From the NCBI GenBank assembly GCA_050331715.1, contig JBHJGO010000079.1, positions 1-16,413 of the forward strand: 16,413 bases of DNA, written 5' to 3'. Each line of letters opens with the position of its first letter. Within the stretch, counting starts at the first letter, position 1. The notes under the pieces are model-generated. The model had not been told where the DNA came from, did no database searches, and worked only from the letters and a program-made list of their open reading frames with translations. This document shows positions 1 through 6,340 of this stretch, one piece after another. A program made the translations under genes and the position numbers. Source of the DNA: JBHJGO01 sp050331715. GTDB lineage: Bacteria; Cyanobacteriota; Cyanobacteriia; Cyanobacteriales; Microcoleaceae.

Positions 1-73
1 GTGGTTTCAGTATATTGAAGGGGATAATAATGACTCCAACATCAAAACTGACCACCAGTCCCTCACTCCAGGC

Positions 74-1234
74 TTAGCTCTGATTGCGGAGAGCTTGAGC
101 AGCGAAGTAGAGCTTCGTCCACTCATTCATCACCTGACTAGATTTCAAACCAAGCTGTTTACCGATGATATCCACTGATTCGCCTTGTTGCAACATCTGA
201 AGAATTTGCTGCTGAATCGAACTTGCCTCCTGCCAGAGTTTCTGCCACTGGGCTTCATTCAATCCCAACTGATGCCCGTCGAGAGAAGTTCCCAGCCAAT
301 TGTTCACCAATTCAGGGGACTGTTTAATCGCGAAGTTCCGAACCGCATGGTAGCTCACCTTTTCCCGCAGCCGATAGACCTGCTTGATGGGCATTTCTAA
401 AGCTTGAGCAATGGTTTCCTGCGGAACGCCCCGCAGATAAAGTTGTAACCACTGAGCTGCCAGGGGATCGACCTGATCCCGCAAATAGTTTTCAAACTCC
501 GTCTGAACGGTCAGCCGCTGGGCCTGCTGTTCAACCAGGTATTCCTGATCCTGATAGGAATCGATGGCTTGAGGATCAAGCAAACTAATCGGGTCATCGG
601 TATCTGATGCGATTTCATCTGATACCTGGCGAATCCACTCGCCAGCCGGAACATTGGTTAAGCCTCCCTTTTGGGCTCGTCGCAGGTAGTTGACGAAGCG
701 GTAGGCAATCAAAGGCTGATTCCGAATAGGCCGCATACAGTACTCTTCAACGCTGGTAAACAGTAGCGCGTTAGCTAAGCTGCGATTTTCAGTGCACTCA
801 GCAATCCAGGCCATTTGTTGTTGCAGATGGCGATCGCTGTTCAGCATTTCCTGAATTACCTCCTGCAAAACATCTACCACCCGACGTTGGCGGTCTCGAC
901 TGGTTGCTACCCAGGCTTGAATCTTTTGGCGCAGAACCGCTAGTCTCCCCAAGCGCTGAATCAGGTTCCGATACATGTGTTCGGGTGAGACCTGTAGATA
1001 GCGTTGTTGTAGTACCTGGTAGCGAAACTGAATGCCCTGTTCACAAGCTTTCTGATGAGCTGGAGACAATGTTTCAAACCGATCTAAATCCTCTCCCAAG
1101 AGCCATTGGGTAATACTCTGGCGCATTTCAGCAGTGTAATCTGGATAGTCTTGCTCAACCTGAGAACACCACCGCTGTTTTAAAGATTTAGACAAAGATT
1201 CAGTCACAATCGCGCAGTCAGATAAAGAAGTCAC
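74..1234 (-). CDS. HetZ-related regulatory protein
   Basis: This 386-residue soluble protein resembles the HetZ family, cyanobacterial DNA-binding proteins best known from heterocyst differentiation in Anabaena; HetZ-related paralogues also occur in species without heterocysts. The family-like core runs from about residue 178 (YRFVNYLRRAQKGG) through a variable acidic segment (210-225) into a helix-turn-helix-like stretch at 265-300 (ETIAQALEMPIKQVYRLREK), which resembles sigma region 4. A second HTH-like unit lies at 345-378 (ESVDIIGKQLGLKSSQVM). The N-terminal ~170 residues are helical and Gln/Arg-rich, with no membrane segment. The start is a GTG; the Shine-Dalgarno match is weak and no good upstream alternative was seen. 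I identify the family from remembered sequence patterns and think this is a HetZ-related paralogue rather than HetZ itself, so no symbol is given. It is transcribed alone. Confidence 0.68.
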   Translation of the reverse strand: MTSLSDCAIVTESLSKSLKQRWCSQVEQDYPDYTAEMRQSITQWLLGEDLDRFETLSPAHQKACEQGIQFRYQVLQQRYLQVSPEHMYRNLIQRLGRLAVLRQKIQAWVATSRDRQRRVVDVLQEVIQEMLNSDRHLQQQMAWIAECTENRSLANALLFTSVEEYCMRPIRNQPLIAYRFVNYLRRAQKGGLTNVPAGEWIRQVSDEIASDTDDPISLLDPQAIDSYQDQEYLVEQQAQRLTVQTEFENYLRDQVDPLAAQWLQLYLRGVPQETIAQALEMPIKQVYRLREKVSYHAVRNFAIKQSPELVNNWLGTSLDGHQLGLNEAQWQKLWQEASSIQQQILQMLQQGESVDIIGKQLGLKSSQVMNEWTKLYFAAQALRNQS

Positions 1235-1412
1235 CGTAGATCACCAAAGATATACACAAATTTAATCTGTTTACACCCTGCTTTGTGCCACTTCTATGAC
1301 ACGAACTCTAATCTCAGAATAATCCAGGATTAATGCAGCTTTAAGAGAAATTAATGAATTCTCATTAAACTCTTATCGCTGGCTAGCCATTGATGGGCTA
1401 ATCCCCCTACTG

Positions 1413-1433
1413 GTATATTCAGTTGGGATATAC
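1413..1433. promoter_or_regulatory. Inverted repeat, possible operator
   Basis: GTATAT and ATATAC form a perfect 6-bp dyad with a 9-nt centre, about 180 bp upstream of the HetZ-related start. The arrangement is operator-like, but no regulator is identified and AT-rich dyads also arise by chance. Confidence 0.2.
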
Positions 1434-1450
1434 AGAGTTATGCAAATTTG

Positions 1451-1492
1451 TTTGTTATTGGTTGTTGGTCATTAGTCGTTGGTCATTGTTAT
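1451..1492. repeat. Degenerate heptamer tandem repeat
   Basis: Six consecutive 7-bp units can be read: TTTGTTA, TTGGTTG, TTGGTCA, TTAGTCG, TTGGTCA, TTGTTAT, with consensus TTGGTCA. They resemble the short tandemly repeated repetitive (STRR) sequences known between genes in filamentous cyanobacteria. The array is degenerate, so it is probably old. Confidence 0.6.
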
Positions 1493-1555
1493 CGGCTGTT
1501 AGGGGTTGTTTTTGGGTGAGTTGTTGTCGGTTCTGACTTTTTGCTGCAAGAATTC

Positions 1556-1819
1556 TTAACAGGGTTGTTCGGGATGTAGGGTTTCTAGAGGTAAGCCCTG
1601 CCATGCTGCGGTGACTAGCTCACTGAGCCATTGTCGCTGTTCGGGGGTCAAAAGATGGTCTTCTTCGAGAACTTCTGCCCTGAGTTCCTCTAGGGACTGA
1701 TGCTGAGAGCGAGCAATCTGAATGACCCCTGCGATCGCAACGGCCACCACCTCTTCATCAATTGGTTGGTCGCGGAGTGCTTGCATCTCTGCTAGATTCA
1801 TGGGAATGGAATAACTCAT
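1556..1819 (-). CDS. Small conserved hypothetical protein
   Basis: An 87-residue acidic, soluble, mostly helical protein with no signal peptide or membrane segment. It begins MSYSIPMNLAEMQALRDQPI, continues with a hydrophobic helix (EEVVAVAIAGVIQIARSQ), a Glu/Leu-rich middle (EELRAEVLEEDHLL) and a Trp-containing C-terminus (QRQWLSELVTAAW). I believe similar short proteins occur in other cyanobacteria, but no function is known to me. Starting at Met1 (1819) places it 11 nt from the divergent start of the osmolyte-binding gene; starting at Met7 (1801) would widen that gap to 29 nt. In-frame regularity, amino-acid composition and an internal HIP1 site are consistent with a real gene. Confidence 0.6.
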   Translation of the reverse strand: MSYSIPMNLAEMQALRDQPIDEEVVAVAIAGVIQIARSQHQSLEELRAEVLEEDHLLTPEQRQWLSELVTAAWQGLPLETLHPEQPC

Positions 1820-1830
1820 GTGATATCGAA

Positions 1831-2730
1831 ATGAGTAACGTTAGGGTTAAAGATAGGTTCAAGGTTCAAGGTTTAGTCTGCGCCATTTTGCTGGTTCTCC
1901 TGGGATGCAGCAACCGCACTGAGAACCGGGTGACGGTTTGTTCTAAAAATTTCACTGAACAATTGATTCTAGGGGAGCTTCTGGCTCAACAAATTGAGAC
2001 TGAGACTGATCTATCCGTCACCAGACGGTCTAATTTGGCGGGAGAACTCTGTCACCAAGCATTGGTTGCCGGGGAGGTTGACGTGTATGTTGAATACACA
2101 GGAACAGCTTTTGCCAACATTTTAAAGTATGATCCCATCACTGACCCGCAGCAAGTTTATCAAAAAGTGAAGCAGGATTATGCAGAAAAATACAACCTGG
2201 ATTGGCTCACCCCTTTGGGGTTTAACAATACATTTGCCATTGTTGTGCGAGGAGAAGATGCCCAACAGTTAAAGTTAAAAACAATTTCTGATGTGGCGGC
2301 TGTGGCTCCGGAGTGGCGGGCTGGATTTGGCTATGAATTTGTTGAACGAGAGGATGGATTTCCAGGATTAGCAGCCACCTACAATCTAAAGTTTGCTGAA
2401 CCTCCAAAAACGATGGATTTATGATTGATCTATCGTGCCTTAGAGCAGCAGCAAGTTGATCTCGTTGCTGGAAATTCCACCGATGGCTTGATCGATTCCT
2501 TAAATTTAGTGGTGTTAGAGGATGATCAACAGTATTTTCCCCCCTACGAAGCGGTTCCTGTGATTCGTCAGGAAGCCCTGGAAAAATATCCCCAACTGCG
2601 TCCAGTTCTGGAAGCCCTGGGAAACAAAATCTCCGAAGATGAAATTCGCAAGTTAAATTATCAAGTAGATGGTGAAAAGCAAGAGATTGAGTCTGTTGTG
2701 GAACAATCGTTGTCTCGTTTAAAAGAGTAG
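1831..2730 (+). pseudogene. Osmoprotectant-binding lipoprotein, interrupted by TGA
   Basis: This encodes the substrate-binding subunit of an OpuAC/ProX-type ABC importer for glycine betaine, choline or a similar quaternary amine. ATG 1831 gives a lipoprotein signal with LLGC and Cys26 as lipidation site. The mature part opens with VTVCSKNFTEQLILGELLAQ, typical of OpuBC/YehZ-like proteins, and contains GEVDVYVEYTGTA (81-93). Codon 198 (2422-2424) is TGA, directly after PPKTMDL. The same frame resumes at once with LIYRALEQQQVDLVAGNSTD and runs to TAG at 2730, giving 299 codons, near the usual family length. Relatives have Gly at this position, so one GGA-to-TGA change explains the break. The first product would be 197 residues, lacking much of the second lobe, and probably inactive. 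No permease or ATPase genes lie beside it. A sequencing error or stop readthrough remains possible. Confidence 0.82.
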
Positions 2731-2732
2731 AA

Positions 2733-3242
2733 ATGGAACCGATTACCCTGATTGCCCGTGTTATCCTGGCCAGAGCGCTCTATCTGATTAACTGCATGGC
2801 GATTGAAGCCTATGTCCTGAGAAAAAATTTGGACATGACCCCCCGTAGTTGTGTGATACATGCTGCTGCGATCAATCTATTTGCAGAAGTTGTTGGTTAC
2901 TTTGTGTTCTTCACAATCTTTTTTACAATTTCTACGATGGGTCAGGCTAACTTGCTGGCCTATCTTGCTAAGTATCAAATTAATGAGCTTTCTGTCAATC
3001 TACTTTCCATCAATCTCTTTTATTTTATTTTGTATGGCTTAGTGAAATGGCTGGGCTTTGAATTGTTCAGGGCTTTGGTTGATGAGCCCTTGAGTCCTTC
3101 TCCAGAAACGACCTCTGTATCATCGGGGCAGCTCTGGCATGGATGGGTTGACCGCTTCAAGGCAATTTTAAGAGGTCATACCATCAGCTTCTTAATCGGA
3201 ATGTTTCTCACCATTGTTCAAGTCGCTCTCACAAGCAGATAG
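2733..3242 (+). CDS. fraC: FraC-like filament integrity membrane protein
   Basis: A 169-residue inner-membrane protein with probable membrane segments at about 5-28, 41-68, 88-112 and 149-167 and a polar loop at 117-147. The block MAIEAYVLRKNLDMT followed by IHAAAINLFAEVVGYFVFF matches the FraC pattern I know (I-E-x-Y-V-L, then A-I-N-L-F, a conserved Gly and paired Phe). In Anabaena, FraC sits at the septa between cells and, with FraD, is needed for filament integrity and cell-to-cell molecular exchange. The ATG is 2 nt downstream of the osmolyte-binding gene's final stop, which implies cotranscription and possibly translational coupling. The fraD-like gene follows after 38 nt. Assignment is by remembered sequence similarity plus the fraC-fraD order. 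Confidence 0.7.
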   Translation: MEPITLIARVILARALYLINCMAIEAYVLRKNLDMTPRSCVIHAAAINLFAEVVGYFVFFTIFFTISTMGQANLLAYLAKYQINELSVNLLSINLFYFILYGLVKWLGFELFRALVDEPLSPSPETTSVSSGQLWHGWVDRFKAILRGHTISFLIGMFLTIVQVALTSR

Positions 3243-3280
3243 TTGTTTTAAGGATAATAATTGTTTAAGGACAGTAGTTT

Positions 3281-3817
3281 ATGAAAGCAGTTAATTGGGT
3301 TAGGGGAGCGGTTGCCCCCGTTGTTGTTCCACCGAAGCCGTTTCACTGGAAAACGTTATTACTGATCAGTATTGGGTTGTGGGCCGCTTCCTTTCTATTT
3401 CAGGGTGAAGAAGCCTTTAGAGATAGTTTGGCAACTCTAGGATGGTTACTGCTCACGATCAGTGTGTGCTGGCGAACCACGCAGCCCCCCTTCGTCCTGT
3501 TTGGAATTCCCCTAAGTCCTTGGATCACAGGAACACTACTATGTGTCTTGGTTCATTCTGATGTTTCAGACGAAAACCCCTATTTGGCCTTCAAGCTCTG
3601 GCCTCTAATTTCGGCAATTCTGCTGATCATCATTGAGCTATTCCAGGTCAGATTCAAAGTGAAGGAATCTCCTTTATTTGATCGCTCTCAATTTATCCTA
3701 CTCCTACTGCTCCACTTGAATTTTATCTGTTGGATTGAGTTCTATATTGTCACCTCACAATGGTTGGAGCAGAATCCTGGATTTCTCCAGGAAACGCCAA
3801 TCATTCGACAAACTTAG
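3281..3817 (+). CDS. fraD: FraD-like septal membrane protein, short form (DUF5357)
   Basis: A 178-residue protein with five likely membrane segments (about 24-40, 47-63, 77-93, 104-121, 137-157). The start VVVPPKPFHWKTLLLIS, the segment ATLGWLLLTISVCWRTTQPP, and the motif WPLISA before the fourth helix agree with the N-terminal membrane domain of FraD. In Anabaena, FraD is a component of septal junctions and is about twice this length, with a C-terminal part beyond the fifth helix. Here the protein stops about 20 residues after helix 5, and no frame downstream restores a tail because ispF converges 11 bp away. It may be a naturally short DUF5357 homologue. It probably shares an operon with fraC. 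No fraE-like ABC permease follows. Confidence 0.65.
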   Translation: MKAVNWVRGAVAPVVVPPKPFHWKTLLLISIGLWAASFLFQGEEAFRDSLATLGWLLLTISVCWRTTQPPFVLFGIPLSPWITGTLLCVLVHSDVSDENPYLAFKLWPLISAILLIIIELFQVRFKVKESPLFDRSQFILLLLLHLNFICWIEFYIVTSQWLEQNPGFLQETPIIRQT

Positions 3818-3828
3818 ACCCTACCTTT

Positions 3829-4305
3829 TTAGCGTTCTAGCAGAACAACTGCATAGGCTGCAATTCCCTCCTCTCGACCTACTGGCCCCAACTTTTCGTT
3901 GGTTGTAGCCTTAATCCCAATCTGTTCCGCATCTATTTGCAATACCTGAGCCAGGCGATCGCGCATGGCCTGGATATGAGGTTTGAGCTTGGGTTTTTCT
4001 GCAACGACGACAGAATCAATATTGCCAATCTGCCAGCTCCGTTGTTTCACCATCTGATAAACCTGTTCCAGCAGGATTAGACTATCTGCTCCAGCCCACT
4101 TTTCATCACTGGGCGGAAAGTAGAGACCAATGTCTCCGAGGCTCAGCGCCCCTAACATAGCATCCATAATTGCATGGGTGAGAACATCGGCATCACTATG
4201 GCCTAATAATCCCAGACGATGTTCGATTTCAATACCGCCTAAGACTAACCGACGGCCCTCGACGAGTCGATGAATATCGTAGCCATTACCAATCCGCAGT
4301 TTCAT
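3829..4305 (-). CDS. ispF: 2-C-methyl-D-erythritol 2,4-cyclodiphosphate synthase
   Basis: IspF closes CDP-methylerythritol 2-phosphate into methylerythritol cyclodiphosphate with loss of CMP, in the plastid/bacterial MEP route to isoprenoids (carotenoids, phytol, plastoquinone side chain). It is a cytosolic trimer. At 158 residues it has the usual length. Metal ligands are visible in GYDIHRL (Asp10, His12) and in GHSDADVLTH (His44). The Asp-bearing GDIGLYFPP loop and the C-terminal ATTNEKLGPVGREEGIAAYA complete the signature. ATG is at 4305. It converges on fraD with only 11 bp between stop codons, so the two transcripts probably overlap at their 3' ends. Confidence 0.97.
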   Translation of the reverse strand: MKLRIGNGYDIHRLVEGRRLVLGGIEIEHRLGLLGHSDADVLTHAIMDAMLGALSLGDIGLYFPPSDEKWAGADSLILLEQVYQMVKQRSWQIGNIDSVVVAEKPKLKPHIQAMRDRLAQVLQIDAEQIGIKATTNEKLGPVGREEGIAAYAVVLLER

Positions 4306-4330
4306 GGTTGATCAATCTTCCTAGACTTCC

Positions 4331-4447
4331 CTAGGCATTATCATCCTCGATCTGTGAGCTACTTTGCACCCGCTCGAGAAATTCAGGATAGCTGGCCAAG
4401 TCTTCTACAGATTGTAGCGGTGGCATTTCAATCCTCGCAGAGAGCAT
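4331..4447 (-). CDS. Possible small ORF upstream of ispF
   Basis: A 38-codon frame on the ispF strand begins at ATG 4447 (or 31 codons from ATG 4426) and ends 25 nt before the ispF start. The shorter version begins MPPLQSVEDLASYPEFLERV, is acidic, and ends in EDDNA. Its composition is protein-like and its placement suits a leader or small ispF partner, but no clear ribosome-binding site or family is recognised, and its 5' end nearly touches the divergent GNAT gene. It could equally be a remnant of a longer gene. Confidence 0.25.
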   Translation of the reverse strand: MLSARIEMPPLQSVEDLASYPEFLERVQSSSQIEDDNA

Positions 4448-4463
4448 ATTATTGAAATACGTT

Positions 4464-4943
4464 ATGCAGTATAGGAACTTCTTAATTCGCTCCTGGCAAC
4501 CTCATGACCGCACAGCAGTCATTCAATTGATTACTCAGGTGTTATCAGAATATGGGTTCACCTGTGAACCTGAAGGTGCTGATATTGATGTGTACCGGGT
4601 TGAAGACTGTTACTTCCAGGTCGGCGGTGAATTTTGGGTCGTCGAACAGGGGAATAGATTAGTGGGGACAGCAGCCTATTATCCGAGTCATCGTCAGCCC
4701 AATTCCGTTGAACTGCGTAAGATGTATCTTTTACCCGAAGCGAGAGGCTGGGGGCTTGGAAAATTTTTGTTGCAAATGCTGGAAAAGACCATTTGGCAGC
4801 GAGGATTTGATCAAATTTGGCTGGAGACAGCGAGTAGTTTACAACAAGCTGTGAAGTTGTATGAAAGCCAGGATTATCAGCCTACAATCGGTGTAGAAAC
4901 TCAGCGCTGTGATCGAGTGTATTGGAAAAGAAGACCGAGCTGA
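4464..4943 (+). CDS. GNAT-family N-acetyltransferase
   Basis: A 159-residue cytosolic protein of the GCN5-related acetyltransferase family, which transfers acetyl from acetyl-CoA to an amine on an unknown substrate. Motif A is clear: the strand VELRKMYLLPEARG followed by the CoA pyrophosphate loop RGWGLGK (94-100) and helix FLLQMLEKTI. Motif B follows with IWLETASSLQQAVKLYES and the usual late Tyr. The N-terminus (IRSWQPHDRTAVIQLITQVL) is the standard helix 1-2 region. I chose ATG 4464 over the in-frame TTG at 4452 because the protein then begins at the expected position of strand 1. It is followed closely by a convergent gene and appears to be monocistronic. Substrate cannot be predicted from sequence. 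Confidence 0.88.
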   Translation: MQYRNFLIRSWQPHDRTAVIQLITQVLSEYGFTCEPEGADIDVYRVEDCYFQVGGEFWVVEQGNRLVGTAAYYPSHRQPNSVELRKMYLLPEARGWGLGKFLLQMLEKTIWQRGFDQIWLETASSLQQAVKLYESQDYQPTIGVETQRCDRVYWKRRPS

Positions 4944-4976
4944 TCAGGAGAAAAATTAAACTCTTGCTGAATTCAA

Positions 4977-5279
4977 TTAAGCGTTGATCATAGGCGAATC
5001 ACTTACATCAACTTTTCCGAAGCGTGATCCTCCGCGCCCTTTTCTTGGAGCACTAGGCGGATTATTCTTCTGTGCAGAAGAAGTTGCATAAGCTTCAGCA
5101 AAGCGTGATCCCCCTTTTCCTGGTCTTGGAGGGGTTTCATCCTCCCCCAGCCGATCAAAAATAAACTTGTTTTGAGCCTGAATCTGATTACCTGTAGAAT
5201 GAGTAGAACCAAGACCACTTAAACCAATAAGCATGATGAGTAGAAATGTGGCTAAATTTTTTCCCTGCTGGTAACGCAT
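4977..5279 (-). CDS. Small exported protein with PRxG[KR]GGSRF repeats
   Basis: A 100-residue protein of unknown function. Residues 1-36 form a Sec-type signal: KxxATFLLIMLIGLSGLG, then a polar c-region ending near IQAQ. The mature ~64 residues are Gly/Pro/Arg/Ser-rich and lack Cys. They contain two 10-residue repeats, PRPGKGGSRF (51-60) and PRKGRGGSRF (78-87), joined by a Ser/Ala/Asn linker, with a short acidic tail. A preceding segment reads FDRLGEDETPP. There is no membrane anchor or catalytic motif. The ATG at 5279 gives a well-formed signal peptide. Codon-level constraint across two repeats argues for a real gene. It could be a secreted structural or signalling peptide; resemblance to Gly-rich exported DUF928-type proteins was considered but is weak. 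Confidence 0.6.
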   Translation of the reverse strand: MRYQQGKNLATFLLIMLIGLSGLGSTHSTGNQIQAQNKFIFDRLGEDETPPRPGKGGSRFAEAYATSSAQKNNPPSAPRKGRGGSRFGKVDVSDSPMINA

Positions 5280-5521
5280 GAAGCCCCCTCGTGATGAATA
5301 TAAATCAGTTGGGGAACCAATACAGTCGGTAGAAAGTGAGAATGGAGTTCAGTCGAATATAACTCACCATTGTTGTAGAAAAATCCACAAACAATATTGA
5401 GCTTCAGAGTAGTTTGAATTGCTATCGGCAGAGGTCATTTAAACCCGGTGTTCAAAGCCTCTTATTTATTAGTCGGGAAGCATCTCCGGAATTATGAATT
5501 ACAGAGGATTGACTAGGACAT

Positions 5522-6196
5522 CTATGGTATGTAACTGGGTGAAACCTCGACATTTAATTCCTCACGCCATTGTTCAATCGGCTTTTCCCAATTTTCTTCC
5601 CATTTTTGGGCAAGCAGAGGTTTGGCTTTTGCCCCCATGCGATAACCTACGGCAATTCGGTCTAGCAAATAGCCTAAGTCTTCGGGTGATTCGAACAGCG
5701 TTCTGACCAATCCACCCGCGACGAGTAATGCCGACATTGGGCTACGAGTTTGGGCCAGTTCAAAGGCTTTCAAGCCCAATTCTGAGGCTACATCTACTCC
5801 AAAACCCGTAATCACATGCCAGATGTCATGGGTTTGTCGCCGTCGCATGAGGATATAGGTTAGGTCATCTTTTACCTGTAAATTGCGATAAAACAAGGGA
5901 TCAAAACCAAAGGATTGGATATACTTGGCGTAACGGTGTCCTAAAGAATTCTCCGGATACTGCAAAAACTGTTGTAGATCTGGGACAGGTGCTAGATAAC
6001 GTTCTGAGATGAGTGATTCGATGCCAGCTTGTGATTTGATAAACTCAAAAGAAACTTGGGTCGGCAGATTATTAATCAGGCTTTCTTCAAGTTTATAAAC
6101 TGAATCAGTTCCCCCTGGATTCTGCAACAATGAAATTGCACTACGCAGGATATTTAAGGAATTGAATAGATTACGGTGAGCTTCCACGATTTGCAT
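5522..6196 (-). CDS. Coq4-family protein
   Basis: A 224-residue protein related to Coq4. In ubiquinone-making organisms Coq4 organises the CoQ synthesis complex and has been linked to removal of the C1 carboxyl from the quinone head group. The family metal-binding motif HDxxHx11E is intact: THDIWHVITG gives His123, Asp124 and His127, and Glu139 lies in VASELG. Surrounding text (DPLFYRNLQVKDDLTYILMR before; LGLKAFELAQ after) fits the family. There is no signal peptide. Cyanobacteria make plastoquinone and phylloquinone, not ubiquinone, so its substrate here is unknown, although Coq4-like genes do occur in this phylum. It lies 144 bp downstream of a LuxR-type regulator gene on the same strand and may be controlled by it. 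Confidence 0.85.
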   Translation of the reverse strand: MQIVEAHRNLFNSLNILRSAISLLQNPGGTDSVYKLEESLINNLPTQVSFEFIKSQAGIESLISERYLAPVPDLQQFLQYPENSLGHRYAKYIQSFGFDPLFYRNLQVKDDLTYILMRRRQTHDIWHVITGFGVDVASELGLKAFELAQTRSPMSALLVAGGLVRTLFESPEDLGYLLDRIAVGYRMGAKAKPLLAQKWEENWEKPIEQWREELNVEVSPSYIP

Positions 6197-6319
6197 GGTA
6201 TTTGTCTTCCCTGAGATAAACTTTGGTAATTGAACAGAGAAATAATTCAGATCGACTCAATCAATCAATGTCACTGACAGAAGCAATTCAGAGTCGCTGA
6301 AAACCCTGATATACCGTAA

Positions 6320-6336
6320 GGTGGGCAGTGCCCACC
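6320..6336. repeat. Perfect palindromic hairpin between regulator and coq4-like gene
   Basis: GGTGGGC (6320-6326) and GCCCACC (6330-6336) form a 7-bp GC-rich stem with a 3-nt loop, just beyond the LuxR-type gene's stop. No T-run follows on either strand. It may attenuate transcription between the two minus-strand genes. The same GGTGGGC/GCCCACC palindrome type is common as a small dispersed repeat in cyanobacterial genomes. Confidence 0.55.
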
Positions 6337-6340
6337 GGCC

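Larger units (their letters stand above)
1235..1555. other. Intergenic region with dyads and heptamer repeats
   Basis: This 321-bp gap has no convincing ORF. It should hold the promoter of the HetZ-related gene and the 3' end of the small gene at 1556-1819. Visible structure: a stem-forming pair GAGAA (1345-1349) / TTCTC (1359-1363); an operator-like dyad GTATAT (1413-1418) / ATATAC (1428-1433) with a 9-nt spacer; and a T/G-rich heptamer array (listed separately). The function of the dyads is not known. Confidence 0.5.

Noticed and set aside
30..77. A 15-codon plus-strand ORF (MTPTSKLTTSPSLQA) after an AGGGGA
   Set aside because: Very short, overlaps the end of the HetZ-related gene, and has no feature beyond a plausible ribosome-binding site.
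185..1113. Plus-strand frames at 185-400 and 904-1113
   Set aside because: They lie opposite the HetZ-related gene, which has coherent HTH motifs; these frames have no recognisable features.
5003..5218. Overlapping minus-strand frame inside the small exported protein gene
   Set aside because: It lacks a signal peptide and repeat structure and is a shifted reading of the 100-residue frame.
5494..5706. Plus-strand 70-codon frame
   Set aside because: Most of it is antisense to the Coq4-family gene, which has an intact metal motif.
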